Shown here: positions 25,199-33,971 of the stretch, piece after piece | How positions within the stretch are numbered: position 1 is the first letter of the stretch | How the letters are laid out: the number at the start of each line of letters is the position of its first letter | Source: Acidobacteriota bacterium | Lineage (GTDB): Bacteria > Acidobacteriota > Terriglobia > Bryobacterales > Bryobacteraceae | Assembly (NCBI GenBank): GCA_025354885.1 | Contig: JANXLY010000085.1 | Coordinates: 1 to 41,687, forward strand | Reading direction: 5' to 3' | DNA: 41,687 bases | The notes under the pieces: generated by a model | Told to the model about the DNA's origin: nothing | Databases searched by the model: none | The model's input: only the letters and a program-made list of their open reading frames with translations | Program-made: the position numbers and the translations under genes

Positions 25199-25702
25199 CT
25201 ATTTCTTTGCTGGGGCAGGTGCCGGTGTCGGTACCTTGATCTCGTTCCCCTTGGAATCTACAGGAATTTCCTTGCCAATCTTCACCGGAACTGGCTTACC
25301 GTCGCTGCCCTTGCCACCATCTTTGGGCATTTCTACTTCAAACTTCTTCTTCACGTTGCCCTGCTCGTCAATCAGTTCCACTGCCGGCTGCTGCTTGGGC
25401 GTCCCCTTCTCAACCTGAACCGGACCAGGAATATTAGTGCGCTCAAGTACCGTTCCTGTGCTGCTGCTGCCACCTCGCGTTGCAAGGATCGCCAGTGTCA
25501 GACTCGTCACCATGAATAACGCGGCTGCCCCTGTCGTTACTCTCGAAAGCAAAGAAGCCGCCGAACGCGGGCCAAAAGTTGTCTGCGAGCCCATGCCGCC
25601 AAACGCTCCAGCCAGATCAGCTGCCTTTCCGCTCTGCAAAAGAACTACACCAATCAGGATCAAACAAACAATGACGTGGATAATTGTGAAGAGGATAACC
25701 AT
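25199..25702 (-). CDS. secG: Preprotein translocase subunit SecG with long C-terminal tail
   Basis: This small subunit of the SecYEG channel has two transmembrane helices (~2-22, VILFTIIHVIVCLILIGVVLL; ~50-72, LLSRVTTGAAALFMVTSLTLAIL), joined by the conserved loop QSGKAADLAGAFGGMGSQTTFGPRSAA. At 167 residues it is longer than typical SecG (~75-110) because of a charged Lys/Pro/Glu-rich tail (~85-167) without a known domain. I chose ATG 25702 at the first helix; the upstream open frame to 25846 is not SecG-like. GGAGGG lies about 11 bases upstream, and a TATACT-like -10 is at 25742-25747. It is divergent from the phosphofructokinase gene. Confidence 0.9.
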   Translation of the reverse strand: MVILFTIIHVIVCLILIGVVLLQSGKAADLAGAFGGMGSQTTFGPRSAASLLSRVTTGAAALFMVTSLTLAILATRGGSSSTGTVLERTNIPGPVQVEKGTPKQQPAVELIDEQGNVKKKFEVEMPKDGGKGSDGKPVPVKIGKEIPVDSKGNEIKVPTPAPAPAKK

Positions 25703-25848
25703 AAACGTAACCGCCCTCCGTGACGCAAGGGCACCTCCATGAGTATACGACAATTCCTCTTCCCTTTTCTCGTTTCGGAGTTCTCGTCGGCCTCTTCTCC
25801 CGTTTACAATAGAAGTTTCCAATCCAAAATTCCTACCTAGGAGCAAGC

Positions 25849-27033
25849 ATGGCCAAACGGCGAATCGGCATCCTCACCGGCGGTGGAGATGTCCCAGGAC
25901 TCAATTCCGTCATCAAAAGCGTCACCTACCGCGGTTTTGAACTCGGTACAGAAGTTGTAGGTATCCGCAGAGGCTGGGAAGGTTTGACTCATCTCAATCT
26001 CGAAGATCCGGCGAGCCGTACTCGCTACGTAGTCGAACTCAACCGGGAAAATACCCGCACCATCGATCGCACCGGCGGAACTTTCCTCCATTCCAGCCGC
26101 ACCAACCCTTCAAAAATGAAGAAGCTCCCAGACTTCCTCGCCGGTGCCACCTTTCCAACCAGCACCGTCACCAAAGATGGAGTCACGAATACCGTCTACG
26201 ACATGAGCCCTCAGGTGCTCAAGAATCTTGAAGCCCTCGGCCTCGACTACCTCGTCGCAATCGGTGGCGACGATACCCTCAGCTACGCTGCTAAACTCGA
26301 CCAACTCGGCTTCAAGGTCGTCGCAATTCCAAAGACTATGGACAACGACGTCCGTAACACCGAATACTGCATCGGTTTTTCGACCGCGATTAGCCGCGCC
26401 ATGGACGCCATTCAGCGCCAGCGCACTACCGTTGGTTCCCACGAACGCATCGGCGTATTCCGCATTTTTGGTCGCGACGCGGGCTACACCGCGCTCTACA
26501 CCGCCTATGTCACCAGCATCCGCTGCGGCATTCCCGAATACAGGTTTGACCTCGAAAAAATGGTCCAGATTCTGGTTGATGACAAACGCAAAAACCCCAG
26601 CAACTACTCGCTCGTCATCCTCTCCGAAGGTGCCGAGTGGCAGGGCTATCAGGTCGTTCAGTATGGAGAGGCTGATGCCTTCGGTCACCGTAAAAAGCTG
26701 AACGTCGGCGAAGTGTTTGCCGATGAGCTAAAGAAGCGTACCAGGGAAGAAACTATCGTCAGCGATCTGACCTACGACCTTCGCTCTGGCGCTCCGGATT
26801 TTGTCGACAAAATGGTCGCAACCACCTTCGGCAATATGGCTCTCGATGCCGTCGTTGAAGGCAAGAGTGGCTTGATGACTGCAATCGTCAATGGCTGCTA
26901 CACGATGAGCCCGATCCCGGATCCCAAACTAGGCCCCCGTAAAGTGGAGCTCGGTATGATGTACAACACCGAACGCTTCCGTCCCAACTACGCCAACAAG
27001 CTGGGCCTGCCCATCTTCCTCACCCATCCCTAA
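25849..27033 (+). CDS. 6-phosphofructokinase, PPi-type active site
   Basis: This 394-residue enzyme interconverts fructose 6-phosphate and fructose 1,6-bisphosphate. The fold is clear: ILTGGGDVPGLNSVIKS (~8-24), GGDDT (139-143), PKTMDNDV (161-168) and the sugar-binding MDAIQRQR and GRDAGYTALY blocks. Asp142 (where ATP-dependent enzymes have Gly, GGDGS) and Lys162 (where they have Gly, PGTIDND) are the residue pair diagnostic of pyrophosphate-dependent enzymes. It is therefore predicted to use PPi reversibly in place of ATP. It starts at ATG 25849, shortly after a GGAG, and is divergent from secG. A methyltransferase gene follows after two bases. Confidence 0.93.
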   Translation: MAKRRIGILTGGGDVPGLNSVIKSVTYRGFELGTEVVGIRRGWEGLTHLNLEDPASRTRYVVELNRENTRTIDRTGGTFLHSSRTNPSKMKKLPDFLAGATFPTSTVTKDGVTNTVYDMSPQVLKNLEALGLDYLVAIGGDDTLSYAAKLDQLGFKVVAIPKTMDNDVRNTEYCIGFSTAISRAMDAIQRQRTTVGSHERIGVFRIFGRDAGYTALYTAYVTSIRCGIPEYRFDLEKMVQILVDDKRKNPSNYSLVILSEGAEWQGYQVVQYGEADAFGHRKKLNVGEVFADELKKRTREETIVSDLTYDLRSGAPDFVDKMVATTFGNMALDAVVEGKSGLMTAIVNGCYTMSPIPDPKLGPRKVELGMMYNTERFRPNYANKLGLPIFLTHP

Positions 27034-27035
27034 TC

Positions 27036-27689
27036 TTGTTTGACTGGATTCAAAACCGATTGCGACGGGGGCAGCCCACCAAAGCTGCCCCCGTTGCTGA
27101 TTTGGCAGAAATCCGCCAAAGTTTCGAACAGGCCGCTGGCGATGAGGAACACTTCCCTTCCACCATCGATCCCCGTATCTATCACGTCCAGTTGATCTCT
27201 CGCTTCTTCGGAAACATGAATCACAAATTGACACTCGACGCCGGCTGTGGCAAAGGCCGTTTTGCCCGCGTCCTCCAGGATCAAAACCCCAACGCCCACA
27301 TCGTCGCTCTCGACCTCGCTCTCGCCATGCTCGCCCATGCCGGGCCCCCACTTTTACCCTGCTGTGGCACCCTCACGCAATACCCATTCCGAGATGGCTC
27401 CTTCGATTTTGTCTATGCGACCGAGAGTCTGGAGCACGCCGTCGAAATCGAAGCTGCCGTCGCAGAGCTCTGCCGGGTATTGAAGCCCGGCGGCAGACTC
27501 GTCATCATCGACAAGAATGTCGAACATTGGGGCCGCTTCAAGACCCCACGATGGGAACGCTGGTTTGGCCGCCAGGAAATGCAGCAGATGCTCGAAAAGA
27601 ATTGCCGAGAAGTATCCAGCGACTTCATCTCCTATTGGGAAGATGTCGAGCCCGATGGATTGTTTCTTGCCTGGAAAGCAGTGAAGTAG
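27036..27689 (+). CDS. Class I SAM-dependent methyltransferase
   Basis: This 217-residue methyltransferase has SAM motif I LTLDAGCGKGRFARVL (~67-82), acidic motif II in IVALDLALAML, then GSFDFVYATESLEHA and LCRVLKPGGRLVIIDKN, a pattern typical of Methyltransf_11. The substrate is unknown. The TTG start at 27036 lies two bases after the pfkA-like stop with no evident Shine-Dalgarno, so it may depend on coupling. A strong hairpin (27065-27094) lies in its first 20 codons. The real N-terminus could be further in, but no better start precedes motif I. Confidence 0.85.
   Translation: MFDWIQNRLRRGQPTKAAPVADLAEIRQSFEQAAGDEEHFPSTIDPRIYHVQLISRFFGNMNHKLTLDAGCGKGRFARVLQDQNPNAHIVALDLALAMLAHAGPPLLPCCGTLTQYPFRDGSFDFVYATESLEHAVEIEAAVAELCRVLKPGGRLVIIDKNVEHWGRFKTPRWERWFGRQEMQQMLEKNCREVSSDFISYWEDVEPDGLFLAWKAVK
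27065..27094 (+). other. 11-bp perfect hairpin just after the phosphofructokinase stop
   Basis: The arms ACGGGGGCAGC (27065-27075) and GCTGCCCCCGT (27084-27094) enclose eight bases. The stem is very GC-rich and begins 32 bases after the stop of the phosphofructokinase gene, inside the methyltransferase reading frame. There is no T tract, so termination would not be of the classic intrinsic kind; transcript-end protection or translational control are alternatives. Confidence 0.7.
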
Positions 27690-27690
27690 T

Positions 27691-28527
27691 CTATCCTGCG
27701 AGTTCCATCGCGATTGGCAATTCTACTTGGGCTTTTGCCCCGGGAAACAGAAACTGCAGCATATGCGGAGCCCTCGCCGCCCAGGCCTTTTCGTCATGGC
27801 CGCCATTGGGGTCTTCGTAATAAAAAAGATTGATCCCTGATTTCCAGCCCTTGCGCACCAATACATCACGCAATAGCCGCACATCACGCAGAGTCGCCCG
27901 CGGGCTCGATCCCTCATGCCCACCCACATCCAGCCAGATCTTCGCCCGGTGCTTATGCGTCACAGACACAATCTTGCGCAGGATCATTCGATAATCCCAC
28001 CATACCGATGGAGACATCACCGCCAACTTTCCAAACACTTCCGGATAGCGGATGCCAAGGTAAATGGTCACCAGCCCGCCCAGCGAACTACCGCCCAGGC
28101 CAGTATTTTTCGCGCCCGGCAACACTCGGTACTGATGCTCCACAAATGGCAGCACTTCCTCCACCAGCATCCGGCCATACAGTGCTGCCTGCCCGCCAAA
28201 ATTGTTCTGGGGGTTCCGGCTTGGCGTGAATTCATCCACGCGCCGGTCCCCGCCATGCGGGATTCCAACCAGGATCAGGTCCTGCACCCGCTCCGCCTCC
28301 ATCAACTGCAGCGCCGTCTCACCAATCTGCCAATAATTCCCCGGTACAAAGGCTGTATGAGCTTCAAATACATTCTGCGCATCATGAAAATACATCACCG
28401 GATAGCGCCGCTGTGGATTCTCGTCGTAACCCGCAGGCAGGCAAACAACCAACTCCCGATTCCCCGCAAGGATGCGGGAACTGAAGTCGCTTCTCTTATG
28501 CAGCTTGCCCTGAAGACCGATCAACAT
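27691..28527 (-). CDS. Esterase, enterochelin-esterase/esterase D-like alpha/beta-hydrolase
   Basis: This 278-residue alpha/beta-hydrolase is of the putative-esterase (EstD/Fes-like) family. The nucleophile elbow GLGGSSLGGLVTIYLG holds the catalytic Ser. The likely acid Asp is in KIWLDVGGHEG, and the His is in PNGGHDEKAWAAR. The N-terminal part (ELVVCLPAGYDENPQRRYPVMYFHDAQNVFE) is the typical first strand pair. No signal peptide is present. ATG 28527 has GGAGG six bases upstream. The substrate cannot be told; such proteins often deacylate sugars or siderophores. It is convergent with the methyltransferase gene and divergent from the sigma factor gene. Confidence 0.9.
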   Translation of the reverse strand: MLIGLQGKLHKRSDFSSRILAGNRELVVCLPAGYDENPQRRYPVMYFHDAQNVFEAHTAFVPGNYWQIGETALQLMEAERVQDLILVGIPHGGDRRVDEFTPSRNPQNNFGGQAALYGRMLVEEVLPFVEHQYRVLPGAKNTGLGGSSLGGLVTIYLGIRYPEVFGKLAVMSPSVWWDYRMILRKIVSVTHKHRAKIWLDVGGHEGSSPRATLRDVRLLRDVLVRKGWKSGINLFYYEDPNGGHDEKAWAARAPHMLQFLFPGAKAQVELPIAMELAG

Positions 28528-28653
28528 CTTTCTCCTCCCATCTTCTCATCGAATTGAAACTGAATTCCATCTCCGGATTCGCATAAAATGATAAGTCTTG
28601 AGCCGAACCTTTTGATTTCCTGCGCGTACCTATTGAAGTAAGGAGTCGAAAGC

Positions 28654-29265
28654 ATGGTCCTTGAGACAAAACCCATGGAAGAGACAAGCCACGAAGTTAC
28701 CCAACTCTTGCAAAGTTGGTCGCACGGCAACCGTCAGGCAATGGCGGATTTGCTCCCGCTCGTCTACGACGAACTTCGCCGCCTTGCCTCCAGCCACATG
28801 CGTTTTGAAGCTCCTGGCCATACTCTGCAAGCGACGGCGCTCGTCCACGAAGCCTATATGAAGCTCATCCAGCAGCGCGCAGTGAACTGGCAGAGCCGCG
28901 CACATTTCTTTGGCATCGCCGCTCAGATGATTCGTCGCATTCTGGTCGATCACATCCGTGCAACTCGCGCCCAAAAACGCGGGTCTGGATTCGTCGCCTT
29001 ATCGCTCGATGAAGCAATCGGCGTACCTGAAAAACGAAACTGGGAAATTCTGGCCCTCGATGACGCACTAAAGACTCTCGCGAAAGTCGATCCTCAACAG
29101 GCTCGCATTGTCGAGTTGAGATTCTTTGCCGGCCTTTCCATTGAGGAGACGGCCTCCATTGTTGGTGTTTCTCCCGCTACGGTCAAGCGGGATTGGGTAA
29201 GCGCCAAAGCCTGGCTCTTCCGCGAATTATCGAGAACCAAAGGCAGCGATAGCATAGGGACGTGA
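28654..29265 (+). CDS. ECF RNA polymerase sigma factor (Sig-70_X6 type)
   Basis: This 203-residue extracytoplasmic-function-like sigma factor is of the group common in Acidobacteriota and Planctomycetes. Region 2 (~20-95) contains LLPLVYDELRRLASSHMR, then LQATALVHEAYMKLIQ and FFGIAAQMIRRILVDHIR. Region 4 (~130-190) contains LDDALKTLAKVDPQQARIVELRFFAGLSIEETASIVGVSPATVKRDWVSAKAWL, with its HTH. ATG 28654 has AAGGAG about eight bases upstream. The last codons overlap the start of the kinase gene, so the two are co-expressed; the kinase is the likely regulator of this sigma factor in place of an anti-sigma factor (inference). Confidence 0.94.
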   Translation: MVLETKPMEETSHEVTQLLQSWSHGNRQAMADLLPLVYDELRRLASSHMRFEAPGHTLQATALVHEAYMKLIQQRAVNWQSRAHFFGIAAQMIRRILVDHIRATRAQKRGSGFVALSLDEAIGVPEKRNWEILALDDALKTLAKVDPQQARIVELRFFAGLSIEETASIVGVSPATVKRDWVSAKAWLFRELSRTKGSDSIGT

Positions 29266-31745
29266 AAGAGCGCTGGGATCAGGTCAAGCAGATTCTCCAC
29301 GATGCTTCGGAACTCCCGTCGGCTTCGCGCCAGACTTTTGTTCACCAAGCAGCCAACGGCGATCCGGAACTCATCGCGGAAGTAGAAAGCCTCCTCCTCA
29401 GCTTGGATAACGCATCTGAATTTCTTGAAGACGCGCCTGTTCAGCTCAGCGGCTTCGGCGACTCTCTCGCCGGTCGCTGGATTGGCGAGTATCGAATTGA
29501 AAAACTGATTGCCAAGGGAGGCATGGGCAGTGTTTATCTCGCCACCAAGCAGATGGACGGCGTCCCGATGCAGGTCGCTCTCAAGTTGATCCGCTATGCG
29601 GGGGATCATGACTATCTGACTCGGCGCTTTCGACTGGAGCGTCAGATCCTCGCTCGCCTCACCCACGAAAACATCCTTCGCCTTACCGACGGGGGCGTCA
29701 GCGCAGACGGGCTGCCCTACATCGTGACGGAATTCCTCGACGCCCAAAATCTGGAACATTGGCTCACGAACGAACAGCCAACGCTTTCAACCCGTCTCAA
29801 GGTTTTTCAGAGGATCTGCGATGGCGTTGCGTACGCCCACCGCAACCTGATTGTGCACGGTGACATCAAGCCGAGCAACATTCTCATTACTCGCAGCGGC
29901 ATTCCAAAACTCGTCGATTTCGGAATCGCTCGCCTGCTGAGCAAACAGGATGACGGCGAAGTCGGGTCCGGGGATTTGACGATTACAATGACTCCCGCGC
30001 TTACACCATGGTGGGCAAGTCCGGAACAGTTGCGCGGGGAGCCGCTCTCGATGGAGAGCGATTGCTATGCACTGGGCCGCATCCTGTTTCTCCTCCTCTG
30101 CGGTCAAAAGCCCTTCGACTTTACGGGGCTCGGAACACAACAGATTCTCGACATGCTCAGGCACCAGCCGCCTCCCAAACCCAGCAGCTTGACGGGAGAT
30201 GCGCGTATCGCAGGCGATCTCGATAACATTGCTGTCAAGGCCCTGGAATTCGAACGCGATCACCGCTACCGCAGTGTCGATGCCCTCAGTGACGACATCG
30301 GCCGGCACCTTGCCATGCTTCCTGTCTCGGCTCGCCCACAGACATGGAGCTACCGTCTGCAAAAATTTGTTCGCCGTAACAAAGGTCTCGTCGCTGTTGT
30401 TTCCACTGCAAGTCTGGCGCTGCTGCTTGCTCTTGGTTTCGCCTTTTATCAGGCCCGGCAAGCGCGTAAGAACTACGAAAGTTCCCGCGAACGTCTCGAG
30501 CAGTTGCGAGCTCTGGCCAATTCGCTGGTTTTCGAAGCGGACAGGGAGTTGGTCAAGTTGCAGGGCGCAACTCCTGTGCGTGCACGCCTTGTGAAGAGTG
30601 CGCTCAGTTATCTCGATAAAATGGCAAATCAGGACAACTCCGACCCCCGCATGGCAGAAGAACTCGCCGATGCCTATGAAAAAATCGGTGACATTCAGGG
30701 GCAGCCAGGGGCGACCAATCTTGGACAGACCGCGCAATCACTCGAAAGCTACCGCAAGAGCGAAGCGATTCGAGAGGCCATACGACGCGACGCAAAAAAA
30801 GCACCTGATTTTATTAGGGCCAGTGATCATCTCGCCCAGATCTATGTGCGCATCAGTGCCTCGTTGCGTGCGGTCGGAGATGTGAATGGAGGGCTCAGCT
30901 ATGAACGAAAAGCTCTCGGAATCCGCCAGGCGCTTTTCGAGGGGGACCCTGAAAATCTGTCTTTCAAGCGAGCCATGGCCTCGAGCCTTACAACATTGAG
31001 TGGCAGTCTTTCGCAGTTAGGTGACTACCAAGGCGTTCTCGAAACCAGGCGCGAAGCCTTGAAGATGCACGAAGAAATCGTGGCCCGCGATCCGGGTGAG
31101 CCCGCAGACTTGCGCTCCCTGGCCTTGGCTCTCGCCAGAATGGCATCTATCGAGATGCATGAGAATGCCATCAAAGAAAGTCTAGCCCACTATCAGCGGG
31201 CACTCGACATTGATCGGCGTCTGCTTGAGCGTGATCCCGGCAATGTCCAGTTTCAGCTCAGTGCGGGCTGGTCCCATGCCAATTACGCGCTAATTCTGCA
31301 TCGCATGGGAAAGGCGGCCGAAGCCCTCGAACAATATCAGGTGTCTCGCGGATTATTACTGCGTGTTGCTCAGGCAGACACGCGTGATGTCCGAAGCAAA
31401 ACTTTGCTTGAAACCAATCGTGTTCATACTGCCCAGGTCCTGCTCAGTCTTGGTAGAGTCACCGAAGCACTCTCCTTTGCTCAAACAGCTCTCGGCGGGC
31501 GCCTGCGGTTGGCAGAACAGAATCGCTCGAACGCCGGGGCCGAGGGAGAAGTTGCTGAAGCCTATGCCGCGCTTGGTCAGTGTTATGTCGCCTTGCGCCA
31601 AACTGCCAAAGCAAGAGAGTCCTTTCAGACTGCACAACAATTGCTTGAGGATTTGATTCGGTCAGAACGCGCGAATGCTGCGATGAAAGATGATTTGGCT
31701 TCAGTGCGTAAAGAACTGAGCACCTTGAGTTTAAGAGTCCAGTGA
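29262..31745 (+). CDS. Transmembrane Ser/Thr protein kinase with TPR repeats
   Basis: This 827-residue Hanks-type kinase has GTG 29262 overlapping the sigma gene stop. After a ~70-residue N-terminal region common to such sigma-linked kinases, the kinase domain (~76-345) shows GKGGMGSVY (85-93), Lys108, Glu126, catalytic HGDIKPSN (199-206) and DFG (219-221). The usual HRD is HGD, so it is a non-RD kinase. A transmembrane helix lies at ~373-398. The outer part (~400-827) is helical with TPR-like repeats (SALSYLDKMANQ, LAHYQRALDIDRRLLERDPG, AEALEQYQVSRGLL, AEAYAALGQCYVAL). It probably senses or scaffolds by these repeats and acts on the partner sigma factor. Confidence 0.93.
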   Translation: MKERWDQVKQILHDASELPSASRQTFVHQAANGDPELIAEVESLLLSLDNASEFLEDAPVQLSGFGDSLAGRWIGEYRIEKLIAKGGMGSVYLATKQMDGVPMQVALKLIRYAGDHDYLTRRFRLERQILARLTHENILRLTDGGVSADGLPYIVTEFLDAQNLEHWLTNEQPTLSTRLKVFQRICDGVAYAHRNLIVHGDIKPSNILITRSGIPKLVDFGIARLLSKQDDGEVGSGDLTITMTPALTPWWASPEQLRGEPLSMESDCYALGRILFLLLCGQKPFDFTGLGTQQILDMLRHQPPPKPSSLTGDARIAGDLDNIAVKALEFERDHRYRSVDALSDDIGRHLAMLPVSARPQTWSYRLQKFVRRNKGLVAVVSTASLALLLALGFAFYQARQARKNYESSRERLEQLRALANSLVFEADRELVKLQGATPVRARLVKSALSYLDKMANQDNSDPRMAEELADAYEKIGDIQGQPGATNLGQTAQSLESYRKSEAIREAIRRDAKKAPDFIRASDHLAQIYVRISASLRAVGDVNGGLSYERKALGIRQALFEGDPENLSFKRAMASSLTTLSGSLSQLGDYQGVLETRREALKMHEEIVARDPGEPADLRSLALALARMASIEMHENAIKESLAHYQRALDIDRRLLERDPGNVQFQLSAGWSHANYALILHRMGKAAEALEQYQVSRGLLLRVAQADTRDVRSKTLLETNRVHTAQVLLSLGRVTEALSFAQTALGGRLRLAEQNRSNAGAEGEVAEAYAALGQCYVALRQTAKARESFQTAQQLLEDLIRSERANAAMKDDLASVRKELSTLSLRVQ

Positions 31746-31751
31746 TGAGGA

Positions 31752-31828
31752 TGGTGGGCGCGCAGGGACTCGAACCCCGGACCCCCTCGGTGTAAACGAG
31801 GTGCTCTAACCAACTGAGCTACGCGCCC
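31752..31828 (-). tRNA. tRNA-Val (anticodon TAC)
   Basis: This 77-nt tRNA has acceptor arms GGGCGCG/CGCGCCC, discriminator A and encoded CCA. The anticodon stem CCTCG/CGAGG encloses TTTACAC, giving TAC, which reads GUA/GUG. D-arm GCTCAGTTGGTTAGAGC and T-arm GGGTTCGAGTCCC are canonical. Its 3' end is seven bases from the kinase stop; no integrase remnant is visible here. Confidence 0.95.
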
Positions 31829-31894
31829 GTAACAACTACGGCAAGTTTCAGTCTAACATCGACCAATGGCATACGATAGGTGCTGGGACCAGAG

Positions 31895-33079
31895 ATGAAT
31901 TTGTGCACGCAGTTTTTGGTAGTAGGGTGTATGGGCGTGCTGCCTCTGCTTTCCTCGTGCCAGAGCAAATCGGTTGAGGCCCGCGGCTACGAAGATGTTT
32001 CCTTGAGCGGTGTGGCCACCATGCGGCTGCCGGCACAGTTCAAGAAAATCCAGAATCCGCCGCCTTCTCTTCGGCCCACCTTCATTCCCCAATTCCTCGG
32101 CGATACCGCAGGTGACCCGATGGATCAGAACTTCTGGGCACTTACCCACGCTTTTGCTTTTCGCGAGTCCCAAGGCCCTTCCGGTGTCATCGAAGCGCCC
32201 GCATTGCTGGTTGTGAGTCGTCTGGCAGACGCACAGTCCTTCTCTTCAGCGCAGATCTACTACGAGGCTTCAGTCCGTTACTCTCCAGATTCCCGCTGGC
32301 AGTCCGCAAAGCGGCTCGACTGGAAACCTCAGCATCCATCCAAAAGCCTCAGCTTTTTCAAGGCAGTACTCGAAGCTGGCAAGAGCGGTTCTGCGGTTCT
32401 GGTTATGGCAGATAGAGAAGCCCTTTTGCAAGTAATGCTATTGGGAACAAATGAAGTACTGACCGACGCCGCTGCCCTCCAGGTTATGCATGATTTGCGT
32501 GCCAGCTACAAAGTCACCCAGTCCCTCGATGACTATTTTCATCAAACCAGCAAAGCCGTTCAATCTTTGGCCGAATCGCGTCGGAAAAATTATCTTGGCT
32601 TGCTTGAGACTCTGCAGAGGGAAGAGCTCGACTATACTCCTACACCGCGAGTGGTCGTCTTCAATCCCAATCTTGCAGGTCAGTTTTGGTGGCCCGTCTT
32701 TGACCGAAGCGGAGTGCCCGTGCACTTTGCGATCGCCGGACGCTTGGGCGACCTCCGTCAGGAGGAGTCTCTTCCCTGGAAGAAACTCGAAGACTTATTT
32801 GACGGCATGCGGCTTTGTGAAGTGCACACGAAAGAAGTCAAAGCCCGGCAGTGGAAGTCCCTCAGTGGATCTGGTGCTGTGACTCCTCGCACTCAGTCTC
32901 TCCTGCTAGATACAGGCTGGATTGCACAAGGAGAGGGAGAGGCAAGACAGGCATTTGCGACTCTCGAATTTTCGTTTTCGACATCAATCCCCAATCTCTC
33001 GCTATGGCTGAATGCGCTTGAATCTACGGGCAAGCAGGCCGAAGCCAATGGACTCATCGCCCCGGCAGCAAGGCCTTAA
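31895..33079 (+). CDS. Predicted lipoprotein of unknown function
   Basis: This 394-residue protein starts at ATG 31895, after GGGACCAGAG. A signal sequence ends in a lipobox (PLLSSC, Cys near residue 22), so it should be lipid-anchored. The rest has no domain that I recognise. It looks globular and mixed alpha/beta, with VVSRLADAQSFSSAQIYYEASVRYSPDSRWQSAKRLDW and VVVFNPNLAGQFWWPVFDRSGVPVHFAIAGRLG as its most structured segments. There are no catalytic motifs. It stands alone on the plus strand between tRNA-Val and the convergent CPBP protease gene. Confidence 0.75.
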   Translation: MNLCTQFLVVGCMGVLPLLSSCQSKSVEARGYEDVSLSGVATMRLPAQFKKIQNPPPSLRPTFIPQFLGDTAGDPMDQNFWALTHAFAFRESQGPSGVIEAPALLVVSRLADAQSFSSAQIYYEASVRYSPDSRWQSAKRLDWKPQHPSKSLSFFKAVLEAGKSGSAVLVMADREALLQVMLLGTNEVLTDAAALQVMHDLRASYKVTQSLDDYFHQTSKAVQSLAESRRKNYLGLLETLQREELDYTPTPRVVVFNPNLAGQFWWPVFDRSGVPVHFAIAGRLGDLRQEESLPWKKLEDLFDGMRLCEVHTKEVKARQWKSLSGSGAVTPRTQSLLLDTGWIAQGEGEARQAFATLEFSFSTSIPNLSLWLNALESTGKQAEANGLIAPAARP

Positions 33080-33083
33080 GGTC

Positions 33084-33971
33084 TCAAAGCGAACGAGCGA
33101 AAAGTACGGTCCACACGGTTACAACAAACGCGTGCGCGACCATAGCGGCCTTCATCGACTTCGCTCGCTCGAAAGCCAGACCGTAGAAGATACCAGCCAC
33201 GGCTGCCAGCAGTGCAAATCTCCAGTTGGGGAAGCTACGAAACGGAAGATGAACTGCTCCAAAAGCCATGCTGGAAACGATGATTCCGGGCCATCTTCCC
33301 AGCCCGTGAATCAGTGTCTGTTGTAGCACGCCTCGAAAGAAAAACTCCTCCCCATAAGCCACAAATAGCAGGACGCCAAAGAAGGTGGCAACAGTGAGAA
33401 AAGGCATCATCCACAATTCAACCTTGGGCAACTGAAAGCGCAGAACCTTAAAGTAGAAGCCAATCGGAAGCATGATTGCAAGAAAGTAGAGAAACTGCTG
33501 TATGCCGACGATCCAGTCGCGCCGCTTCGGCCAAAGCCCAAAGCCAGCAACCTTCCATTTGCGGGGAAACAAAAATATCGCAATTCCAATGCGAAGCCAC
33601 AATAGCTTGTTGAGCGAGTTTAGTTTCGGCCCACCTGCAGGAGATGGAAACAACCCCTCAAACCAGGGCAGCAGGATGAACGCCGCCAACAGTGCGAGCA
33701 GTAGGAGATCCGCCATTGGGCGCTGGGGTAGTAGCAAATACCAAAGACAAACGATTCCGAGTGCGACGGCCACCAGCGAGAGATCCGTTGGCACGATGCC
33801 TTGGGCGGCATTCAAAAGCAGAATCGGCAACAGGCCACTCAACCAGATGAGCCCACATTGCAGCCAGCGATCAAGCGCGGCAAAACGCCGCTCGAAGGCT
33901 GGCCAGGCAGGCAGAAAATAGAAAATTGCCTCAAGCAGCAGGCCGGGCAGGAGCAGCCAGGGAATTGTCAT
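33084..33971 (-). CDS. CPBP-family intramembrane metalloprotease
   Basis: This 295-residue polytopic membrane protein is of the CPBP (CAAX protease/bacteriocin-processing) family. The active-site motifs are EEFFFRG (two Glu and Arg, in AYGEEFFFRGVLQQ), AVH in SSMAFGAVHLPF, and the His in AMVAHAFVVTVW. About eight hydrophobic helices span the chain. The start at ATG 33971 overlaps the stop of the upstream paralogue as ATGA; the open frame upstream of it is not membrane-like. The role may be processing of prenylated or secreted peptides, or stress signalling. No peptide substrate gene is visible nearby. Confidence 0.88.
   Translation of the reverse strand: MTIPWLLLPGLLLEAIFYFLPAWPAFERRFAALDRWLQCGLIWLSGLLPILLLNAAQGIVPTDLSLVAVALGIVCLWYLLLPQRPMADLLLLALLAAFILLPWFEGLFPSPAGGPKLNSLNKLLWLRIGIAIFLFPRKWKVAGFGLWPKRRDWIVGIQQFLYFLAIMLPIGFYFKVLRFQLPKVELWMMPFLTVATFFGVLLFVAYGEEFFFRGVLQQTLIHGLGRWPGIIVSSMAFGAVHLPFRSFPNWRFALLAAVAGIFYGLAFERAKSMKAAMVAHAFVVTVWTVLFARSL

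Noticed and set aside
31752..31828. tRNA-Val as a second integration site
   Set aside because: No integrase, no partial tRNA repeat and no foreign-looking genes next to it in the window.
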